From the IMG/VR virus record IMGVR_UViG_3300025671_000352, positions 1 through 29,453 of that record: a DNA stretch of 29,453 nt; one strand, given 5' to 3'. The notes under the pieces are model-generated. The model saw only the letters and a program-made list of their open reading frames with translations. It was not told the origin of the DNA and did not search any database. This DNA is from a virus. The first letter of the stretch is position 1. Every line of letters begins with the position of its first letter. The translations under genes and the position numbers were made by a program. Shown here piece by piece: positions 24,501-29,453 of the stretch.

Positions 24501-24952
24501 TTCATAGCAGCATCACCCAAAGCAACATTCCCTGTACCAACTGGATAATTACCATCCAACTTAATAGTACCACCATCTACTGACAGGTTATTTGATAATG
24601 TTGTTGCACCTGTAACTGCAAGTGTACCTGCCATAGTAACGTTACCATCAAACGTACCACCATCTGCCTTGCTTACTGTATCAGCTACAGAGAATACATC
24701 ATATGTTACAATCTCTACTATATCACTAACAGCAGCACCTTCTCCTAATACAATAGATGTACCACTAGTGGCAGTGTAATCTGCATCACCTAGCTTAACA
24801 CCGTTTCTGTACACATCAACGTAGTTGCTGTCTTTATAGCTTAATGAAATACCTTCTGACCCTGCACCACTGAATGTTGTTTGTGATGCTGTGGCAGTAT
24901 AAGTATGTTTTTGTCTAACTCCGTTGGAAGGAGATACTCCTATATATGGCAT
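21578..24952 (-). CDS. Giant tail fibre: 17-residue beta-roll repeats and S74 chaperone
   Basis: An 1124-aa protein. Residues 1-90 form an N-terminal anchoring domain (MPYIGVSPSNGVRQKHTYTA, then YVDVYRNGVKLGDADYT). Residues about 142-975 are nearly fifty consecutive units of 17 residues with consensus N-T-A-V-G-x-x-A-L-x-x-N-T-T-G-x-N. The NTAVG core resembles the trimeric left-handed beta-roll repeats of YadA-type adhesin heads. From about residue 1012 there is an intramolecular chaperone of the endosialidase/peptidase S74 type: SDERIKKNI with the Ser-Asp self-cleavage pair at 1014-1015, then LGVIAQEIQTVLPDMV and a C-terminal coiled coil ending in ATLKGE. In characterised S74 proteins this domain trimerises the fibre and cuts itself off. 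Here both the domain and the Ser-Asp pair are visible, while cleavage is inferred. Confidence 0.9.
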   Translation of the reverse strand: MPYIGVSPSNGVRQKHTYTATASQTTFSGAGSEGISLSYKDSNYVDVYRNGVKLGDADYTATSGTSIVLGEGAAVSDIVEIVTYDVFSVADTVSKADGGTFDGNVTMAGTLAVTGATTLSNNLSVDGGTIKLDGNYPVGTGNVALGDAAMNGSISGTYNTALGDFSMQPMTSGASNTGVGASALRFVTTGSFNTAVGHQSLKSNTTASENTALGYQALTTNTTGTRNVGVGYQALESNTTASYNTAVGRRSLFNNTTGESNTAIGDASLEDNSTGANNVGLGFGSLRSNTTADNNTAVGYNAGNANTATAGTFLGGYAGQVNTTGSNNTFVGLSSGFSNTTGGFNVSLGSQSLRSNTTASNNTVVGYQAGYSNTTGTRNTALGHGSLYTNITGNYNVALGDFALRAINASNNVAVGSYTMYQTSTGTNNTAVGSPALTANTTGSNNTAVGRDALAANTTANSNTAVGYQAAYNNTTGTLTAIGRYASRQQSTGTANTTVGLSAGYSTTTGANNTAVGHEALASNTTASNNTVVGYQALSSNTTASFNTAVGYKAGYANTTGLGITAVGSDVLSANTTGNGNVGVGGTWTGNTEGALRYNTTGIFNTAMGVGALSYNTTGPRNTALGFKALYSNTDGENNLAIGYQALDVNISGDNNIAIGTEALGANTASDNTAVGSGITALTGGSMSANTTGIRNAAFGGGALPANTTGSNNTALGVLALRSNTTASANTAVGYEALNANTTAPNNTAVGFQASYSRNNTTGNSLALGYRALYTATDSNNVTAVGYQSLYNTTANRNTGLGTNAGYRITTGLSNTALGSSAIGGATNAVSGSNNIGIGSWVDGVIEGPLALLSSGYRNIAIGNGSQRSLTTGYQNVTIGYGTLKSSTAGHTNVAVGDEALAANSSGAGNTCIGMRAGDTITTGTQNVMVGKLMDGGQTGSNNIGVGYACAHADTGSNNIMIGYACAPSSSSVSNEGILSTSNVAGKGANTFFITPNGGGVYQGNNSSTWSTTSDERIKKNIVDNNTGLDAINQIQVRNFEYRTEDEITDFDNPASAVVNKQGLQLGVIAQEIQTVLPDMVKEESTGVLTVTPDNMTWYLVNAVKELSAQITNLQSEIATLKGE
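22028..24529 (-). repeat. Array of about 49 coding repeats, 17 residues (51 bp) each
   Basis: The array makes up the shaft of the 1124-aa fibre. Units begin with N-[TVI]-[AGT]-[VLI]-G and end in a Thr/Ser-Gly/Ala turn, mostly exactly 17 residues, with a few of 16. Three units are 24 residues long. DNA copies are diverged rather than identical, so this is an old array held in register at protein level, not a recent expansion. Confidence 0.9.
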
Positions 24953-24955
24953 TGT

Positions 24956-25216
24956 TTATACCTCTTGATTTGCTAAATGTGTCGCATATGCTGTCTTAAT
25001 TGCTTCTGTATGTACTGCATTACATATTGCTTGTACTTCTGTACTCTCTTCAGCTAAATCATCTGCACTTATATCAGGTGCTACTGAATGCCTATGAAAG
25101 CTACGACTTATCTCTGTGCCATCTCTCTTGATGACCACTGCTGTCCTCACTTGAATTATTTTGTAGTCACCGACTATCTCTATTTTATCTTGTATTCTTT
25201 CTTCTGTTAATGCCAT
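24956..25216 (-). CDS. Small conserved fibre-associated protein
   Basis: An 86-aa soluble protein. The first half is beta-rich (DKIEIVGDYKIIQVRTAVVI) with a basic turn and the segment GTEISRSFHRHSVAPD. The second half is helical and acidic (DDLAEESTEVQAICNAVHTE). Proteins with this 'IQVRTA-v-i-rDG-eIs-S-hRhs-aP' layout recur next to fibre genes in cyanophages and other marine phages, and their function is unknown to me. It lies ten bases after the 588-aa fibre and three bases before the 1124-aa fibre, so it is co-transcribed with both. A fibre assembly or attachment role is inference from context only. Confidence 0.7.
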   Translation of the reverse strand: MALTEERIQDKIEIVGDYKIIQVRTAVVIKRDGTEISRSFHRHSVAPDISADDLAEESTEVQAICNAVHTEAIKTAYATHLANQEV

Positions 25217-25225
25217 AATTTACTC

Positions 25226-26992
25226 CTATGCCGTCTTATAAAAACCTTGTATTTGAATTTGGAAGTTTGTACCTAAATCATTACCATTTACGTTAAAACC
25301 AGTTGTTGCTGTGTTCATTTCATTTAAGTATAATATTGCACTATTTGAAGCAACAGTTCCACCTATCCCTACCATTGCTGTATCAATATTTTCAACACTA
25401 CCTCTAGAGCCAGTTGCTTGAACAGAGTTGTTAGCTGACGTAAAAGGCAATCCAAATCTTGCATTAACACCAGTATTTACTGTACCTGTTCTTTGATATT
25501 TTATTTCAAAAAAGCAGATATTCCCAATTTTAGTATATACGCCAAGTTGTGCCCCATCTCCAAAATATGTCGTGTCAGTACTTAACTGTGCAGTAAAAGT
25601 TCCCTCTTCATAGTCATCCAAAAGATTAGCTGCAACCGTGCCACCTAACAATACACCACCTGATAGGTAGAGGTTTTTAAAGCGACCAGTAGTATAACCC
25701 AAGTCCACATCAGCATCAGAGACAACACCTGTAGTACCAGTTGGATGCAACACTTGGTTTACAATACGAATACCACGAGTATTTCCAGCAAAATAAGCAG
25801 CTCCACTAGCCACACCAACACTTCCCACAGTAGTGCCGTCTTTGCGTAGGTCAAGAATTGTTCCATCAGATGTTTTTCTATTTAATAACAAAGGAAAATT
25901 ACTATCTCTTGCAAAAGAAGCAAATCCGTCTGTTTGTATTCTTACACCTGTTGTTGTGTTATCAGCAACAGTCTTACCCACCAACAAGTTACCACTGTTG
26001 TCTATACGCATTTTTTCTGAACCAGCAATATAAAACTGAAGCAAGTTCTTTTCAAAACCAAGTGAACGATAAACAATACCTGAATCAGAATTCCACAAGT
26101 AGCCCTTTCCTGTATTACTTGGGTAAGCTCCTGTCCCAACAACCTCACCAGTCATGCCAATCAAACTACCTCCGTTTGAATTTGTTATGGCATAACCAGA
26201 ACGATTTCCTACTGTTCCACCAGTTTTTAACTCTACAACAGAAGAAGCAACACCTGTTTGAGCAGGACCTGTAATAATTACATCATTGCTAGTAGCATCA
26301 ACAGTCAACCCACCCATAGTAGCTGTGCCTGATAGGTAGAGGTCTTTGAAGCGTACTGTATCAACGCCTAAATCAATAGCTGCATCACGAGCAACCAAAC
26401 CGCTTGGGCTAACTGGGTAAACGGCATCATCGTTACTTGTAAAACTTATACCAGTGTCTCCAAGACCAATATATATTGAATTTGAACGAGCCCCAATACT
26501 TCCCACAGTAACGCCGTCTCTGTTAAATAAAACAATATCACCATCATTGCTTCTGCGATTCAACCATAGAGGTGCAGCACCATTTCTTGTAGCAATAACT
26601 TGGTCGTTTGCACCAAGAACAATACCATCACCAGAACCACTTGAGCTAGTAGTACCCACCAACAAGTTGCCACTGCTGTCTATTCTCATGCGTTCTGTGG
26701 AATCTGTTGAAAAATACAAAGGTACTGCACCAGTAGAAAAGACAGCACCTCCTATAGCATCTTGACCTAAAAACAAATCTCTTGAGTTTCCAGAAATTTG
26801 CACATATGAAGTTCCAGAATTAAAAATATGAAGTGGTTTTGCAGGACTCACAGTACCCACACCAACCCTGTTATTAGCTGAGTCTACATAAAGTGTGGTT
26901 GTGTCTACTGTCAGGTCACCACTAAACGTACCTGTGGTTGTGTCAACGGAAGTTGCAATTATATCAGCAGGTTTTTTTCCTATGTATGCCAT
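25226..26992 (-). CDS. Tail fibre with duplicated central module and no S74 chaperone
   Basis: A 588-aa fibre. The N-terminus MAYIGKKPADIIATSVDTTT is a typical fibre anchoring segment, followed by NNRVGVGTVSP and the shaft motif ERMRIDSSGNLLVG. A module of roughly 120 residues occurs twice. Each copy runs from LLVG through PLWLNRR or PLLLNRK, a DGVTVGSIG or DGTTVGSVG segment, and ends in DLGVDTVRFKDLYLSG or DLGYTTGRFKNLYLSG. The C-terminal part begins DDYEEGTFTAQL and continues with Gly-, Thr- and Asn-rich beta-type sequence to QIQIQGFYKTA. This resembles receptor-binding tips of phage fibres, and no autoproteolytic Ser-Asp chaperone follows. Receptor specificity cannot be read from the sequence. 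Confidence 0.8.
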   Translation of the reverse strand: MAYIGKKPADIIATSVDTTTGTFSGDLTVDTTTLYVDSANNRVGVGTVSPAKPLHIFNSGTSYVQISGNSRDLFLGQDAIGGAVFSTGAVPLYFSTDSTERMRIDSSGNLLVGTTSSSGSGDGIVLGANDQVIATRNGAAPLWLNRRSNDGDIVLFNRDGVTVGSIGARSNSIYIGLGDTGISFTSNDDAVYPVSPSGLVARDAAIDLGVDTVRFKDLYLSGTATMGGLTVDATSNDVIITGPAQTGVASSVVELKTGGTVGNRSGYAITNSNGGSLIGMTGEVVGTGAYPSNTGKGYLWNSDSGIVYRSLGFEKNLLQFYIAGSEKMRIDNSGNLLVGKTVADNTTTGVRIQTDGFASFARDSNFPLLLNRKTSDGTILDLRKDGTTVGSVGVASGAAYFAGNTRGIRIVNQVLHPTGTTGVVSDADVDLGYTTGRFKNLYLSGGVLLGGTVAANLLDDYEEGTFTAQLSTDTTYFGDGAQLGVYTKIGNICFFEIKYQRTGTVNTGVNARFGLPFTSANNSVQATGSRGSVENIDTAMVGIGGTVASNSAILYLNEMNTATTGFNVNGNDLGTNFQIQIQGFYKTA

Positions 26993-26993
26993 A

Positions 26994-27350
26994 TTATGTG
27001 ATCTCCATATAACTCATAGTTACTGAAAGCTTATCCGCAACAGAACAATCTATCTTTATTATATCACCTACATTTAAAACTATTTTATTACCTGACATAA
27101 TCTCAACTGAAGATCCTGCAGGTATAGGTATATTCTTTATAATATGTGCTGTAGTGTTTGTTGTTTGTGACGTTTGTGTTGTTGTACTTACTAATTGTAC
27201 TGTACCTGTTACTTGCGAAGTATGAACATTAGCTAATGTTAATCCTAGTATAATAACAGTGCTACCTGATTGAACTGTGTATAAAGTTTCAGGAGTTCCT
27301 GCACTGGCAGGTGCAACATCTCTTGTTATTACTTTAAATGTATTTGCCAT
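26994..27350 (-). CDS. Small conserved virion-type protein
   Basis: A 118-aa protein with a GGGAG Shine-Dalgarno just upstream of the ATG. The sequence alternates hydrophobic and Thr/Ser residues (VIILGLTLANVHTSQVTGTV, then VQLVSTTT, PIPAGSSVEIMSGNKIVLNV), predicting an all-beta sandwich. Small proteins with this 'TVIILGLTLANV ... IPIPAGSSVE' layout are common beside fibre genes in marine phages and are usually called virion structural proteins. I infer a fibre accessory or small decoration role from position between two fibre genes. No catalytic motif is visible and no specific function is known to me. Confidence 0.75.
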   Translation of the reverse strand: MANTFKVITRDVAPASAGTPETLYTVQSGSTVIILGLTLANVHTSQVTGTVQLVSTTTQTSQTTNTTAHIIKNIPIPAGSSVEIMSGNKIVLNVGDIIKIDCSVADKLSVTMSYMEIT

Positions 27351-27360
27351 TTATTTCTCC

Positions 27361-29088
27361 CTATCCTAGTGCTATAGCTAATGCTGTTGCTTCTTCTTGT
27401 ATAATTGAGTTTAAAGTTGCCCCGTTAACATTAACAGCACCGAATGAACCAGTTCCAGTAGTTGTTATATTACTAGATCCGTTATTTATTTCTCCAAATC
27501 CGCTTGTTATTGATCCACTATTTAATGCCCCAGTACCTGTTAATGAAGTATAAGATCCGCTTAACCTTGCATTAGGAACAGTTCCACTTGATAATTCATC
27601 TGCATTTAAATTTGTTAAAGCTGATCCGTTTAATGTAGGTAGTGTAGAAGGAAATCTAGCATCAGGTATTGTACCGCTTGATAGATTAGACGCATCTAAA
27701 TCACTAACTGGATTAGCCCAACCTGTTGCTTTATAAACTTTAAGTTCATCTGAAGTTGTATCAAAGTATAAGTCACCTACATCTAATGAAGTTGTAGGGG
27801 CACTTGAAGCTACTCGATATTGATCAGCAAAGTTATTAACACTATTTATATTAGTTGCTACTGTATTAACATTAGATATACTTCCAGCCACTGTGTTTAT
27901 GTTACTTGCATTACTGACTGCTGAGTTAATATTACTTTCATTATTAGCTACGCTAGTCACATTACTACTAATGCCAGCTACAGTTGTCACATCACTGCTT
28001 ATTCCTGCCACTGTAGTCACATTTGCATTATTAGAAGAGACTGTTGTCACATCCGAAGATATCCCTGCAACGGTTGTCACATTGCCACTTATACCAGCTA
28101 CAGTATTTACATTGGCTATGTTTGTACCTACTGCATCAACGTTAGCTATACTGTTTGCAACTGTATCTATTTCAGAGGTTGCTTCATTTAAATCATTTGC
28201 AGCTGTTTCAATCTCAGAGATTGCTTCTGTAAGATCACCTGCGACTGTTATAACATCTGCTATATTGGTTGCGACTGTATTAACACTGCTTATATTTGTT
28301 GAAACAATACCTATGTCTGTGGCATCATTTGCTACTGCAGTCACATCCGAAGATATTCCAGCTACAGTTGTCACATTACTGTCTATGCCTGCAACTGTAT
28401 TTACATTGGCTATATTGGTAGAAACAATTCCTATATCGGTAGCATCGCTTGCTACTGCTGTTACATCTGAGGATATACCAGCTACTGTTGTCACATTAGT
28501 ATTTATACCAGATACAGTGGTGATGTCTCCACTAATACCTGCAAGAGTATCCATATTGGTGACATTACTTGCAGTTCCAAGAACATTCATGTCATTGACA
28601 ACATCAGCTGTTCCTAGCGTATTTAAGTCGGCTACAACATCAGCTGTACCTAATATGCTCATATCAGTTATAACATCAGCATTAGCCAGTAAAGACATAT
28701 CGGTTATTACTGCTGCTTGTGATAATGTATTTATATTTGTTTGATCAGAAGTAGTTGGAGTTGTTCTTTGCCATGCAGAACCGCTGTATACCTTCATTAC
28801 ATTATTCGTTGTATCGAAATATAATGCTCCAGTTAATAAGGCATCGCCATCGTTATCTTCTATCGGATCACTTGCTTTTTGTCCTAGATATCTATCATCA
28901 AAGTTATCATAACTAGTTGCTGCTGAAGCTGCACTAGCCGCTGCATTAGTCGCAGCAGTTTGAGCTGCAACAACATCATCTGCTATTAAGTTTGAAATTC
29001 CATTTATTGTAGAGTCGCCAAAGAAACCACCATTTGAAGTCGTATCGGTTGAACCTGTAATTTGTCCAGGGCTTGCTGCAGTTGTCAT
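27361..29088 (-). CDS. Tail fibre with 12- and 10-residue repeats
   Basis: A 575-aa low-complexity protein rich in Thr, Val, Asn, Ser and Ala, almost without Cys. An Ala-rich N-terminal segment (about 35-60) leads to DNFDDRYLGQKASDP (61-75) and a TGALYFDTTNNVMKVY motif (86-101). These are elements I recognise from phage fibre N-termini. Residues about 130-180 hold four 12-residue repeats around DMSILGTADVVA. Residues about 185-420 hold some two dozen 10-residue repeats of the type VAGISSDVTT. A second YFDTTSDELKVYKATGW motif (441-457) closes the repeat shaft. The tail end is Ser/Thr/Gly-rich and ends EEATALAIALG. No S74 chaperone is present. It probably forms a slender trimeric shaft. The start is set by the TAATG overlap with the adaptor-like gene. 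Confidence 0.8.
   Translation of the reverse strand: MTTAASPGQITGSTDTTSNGGFFGDSTINGISNLIADDVVAAQTAATNAAASAASAATSYDNFDDRYLGQKASDPIEDNDGDALLTGALYFDTTNNVMKVYSGSAWQRTTPTTSDQTNINTLSQAAVITDMSLLANADVITDMSILGTADVVADLNTLGTADVVNDMNVLGTASNVTNMDTLAGISGDITTVSGINTNVTTVAGISSDVTAVASDATDIGIVSTNIANVNTVAGIDSNVTTVAGISSDVTAVANDATDIGIVSTNISSVNTVATNIADVITVAGDLTEAISEIETAANDLNEATSEIDTVANSIANVDAVGTNIANVNTVAGISGNVTTVAGISSDVTTVSSNNANVTTVAGISSDVTTVAGISSNVTSVANNESNINSAVSNASNINTVAGSISNVNTVATNINSVNNFADQYRVASSAPTTSLDVGDLYFDTTSDELKVYKATGWANPVSDLDASNLSSGTIPDARFPSTLPTLNGSALTNLNADELSSGTVPNARLSGSYTSLTGTGALNSGSITSGFGEINNGSSNITTTGTGSFGAVNVNGATLNSIIQEEATALAIALG
28258..28497 (-). repeat. Tandem duplication of 120 bp in the 575-aa fibre
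   Basis: Codons 198-237 and 238-277 encode nearly the same 40 residues (NVTTVAGISSDVTAVASDAT, then DIGIVSTNIANVNTV). Differences are mostly synonymous or conservative. This is a higher-order duplication of four 10-residue units and one of the clearer DNA-level repeats in the window. Confidence 0.8.
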
Positions 29089-29453
29089 TATATTAACCCT
29101 CTTCCATTAAAGTTTATTTGGAGATTACCACCTGACGCATTCCTCTTTCCGTCTTCATCATTTAATTCATTTATTTCACTTAAAAACATTTGCATATATT
29201 TTTGTGCTTGGTCGTCTTCTTGTGTAAATGCAAACACTTCTGCAAGAGCACCAAATAATACAATCCTCTCGTTTTGATCTCTAAGCCAATTAGGTACAAG
29301 TGTTCCTATATAATTGACTGAGTTTGTGCCAGCACTTGCTGTGTCTGCTGCAGTTGCCTCGGCTTGAGTTGCATAAGCATTTGTTGTATTACCATTAACA
29401 AAATATAAAGGTGTTGTTCCACCTGTTGTTGTAAGAAAACCAGCAGTGTAATT
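29088..29453 (-). CDS. Head-tail adaptor-like protein, C-terminal part (5' end outside window)
   Basis: An open frame enters from the window edge and runs 121 codons to a TAA whose first T overlaps the ATG of the next gene (TAATG). The beginning of the gene is missing. The visible part has a Thr/Ala-rich stretch followed by a helical segment with NWLRDQNERIVLFGALAEVF and then QAQKYMQMFLSEINELNDED. That arrangement, with a helix of the 'LLLYGALAEA' type followed by a polar helix, is how I remember phage SU10/P22-type head-tail adaptor proteins. These form the ring beneath the portal. The position directly before the fibre genes fits. The assignment is pattern recognition of a partial protein, so it could be another small virion protein. 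Confidence 0.55.
   Translation of the reverse strand, partial: NYTAGFLTTTGGTTPLYFVNGNTTNAYATQAEATAADTASAGTNSVNYIGTLVPNWLRDQNERIVLFGALAEVFAFTQEDDQAQKYMQMFLSEINELNDEDGKRNASGGNLQINFNGRGLI

Noticed and set aside
22028-24529. Regular 51-bp repeats considered as a CRISPR array
   Set aside because: The repeats are translated in one frame, vary along their whole length and have no spacer/repeat distinction.
27860-28570. 30-bp tandem repeats considered as a replication origin with iterons
   Set aside because: They encode the decad repeats of a fibre, differ at third positions, and no AT-rich unwinding region or Rep gene is nearby.
27893-28744. Long plus-strand open frame (283 codons) opposite the 575-aa fibre
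   Set aside because: It is the antisense of the decad-repeat region, has Val/Thr/Ala-only low complexity and no ribosome-binding site, and conflicts with a well-supported gene.

Overview
The window is a stretch of a double-stranded DNA phage genome, AT-rich, with every supportable gene on the minus strand, so transcription runs from base 29453 down to base 1. Genes abut or overlap, often as TAATG, TGATG or ATGA junctions, and no gap exceeds about 55 bases. The content points to a short-tailed (podovirus-like) phage of an aquatic, probably marine, bacterium. There is a head-tail adaptor-like protein, a nozzle-like tail protein, several trimeric-type fibres, and large internal (ejected) virion proteins with a transglycosylase domain. 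No sheath, tube or sheath-type baseplate gene is visible. The 'marine' call rests on my recognition of small conserved ORFs that commonly accompany fibres in marine phage genomes. It is family-level recognition, not a database search.

Layout in transcription order. (1) 29453-19140, adaptor and fibre region: the 3' part of an adaptor-like gene, then four long fibre genes (575, 588, 1124 and 619 aa). Each is followed by or paired with a small conserved ORF (118, 86, 84 and 103 aa). Two fibres end in intramolecular chaperone (peptidase S74) domains. (2) 19122-16154, compact lysis and small-protein region: twelve short genes including a coiled-coil/one-TM protein, a very small lipoprotein, a 3-TM holin, a six-cysteine miniprotein, two small basic proteins and a T4-type lysozyme with a Glu-Cys-Thr triad. 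Three of these (59, 46 and 43 aa) are very small and easily missed. (3) 16100-14352, a vitamin B12-type (class II) ribonucleotide reductase placed between lysozyme and tail genes. (4) 14329-9447, tail: a nozzle-like protein and three adhesin or fibre-like proteins. (5) 9439-1, virion-interior region: an unknown 215-aa protein, a possible acetyltransferase-fold protein, two Gly/Ala-rich proteins, an 843-aa transglycosylase protein, a 1309-aa protein with an N-terminal staphylococcal-nuclease-like domain, and the 5' part of another gene.

How they fit: the adaptor and nozzle form the tail channel, the fibres bind the host surface, and the internal proteins are ejected to open the wall and carry DNA across. 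The holin, lysozyme and lipoprotein release progeny, and the reductase supplies deoxynucleotides. The most interesting points are the nuclease-like domain on the large internal protein, the 17-residue beta-roll repeat fibre with exact 7-residue insertions, and the overlapping small genes of the lysis region.
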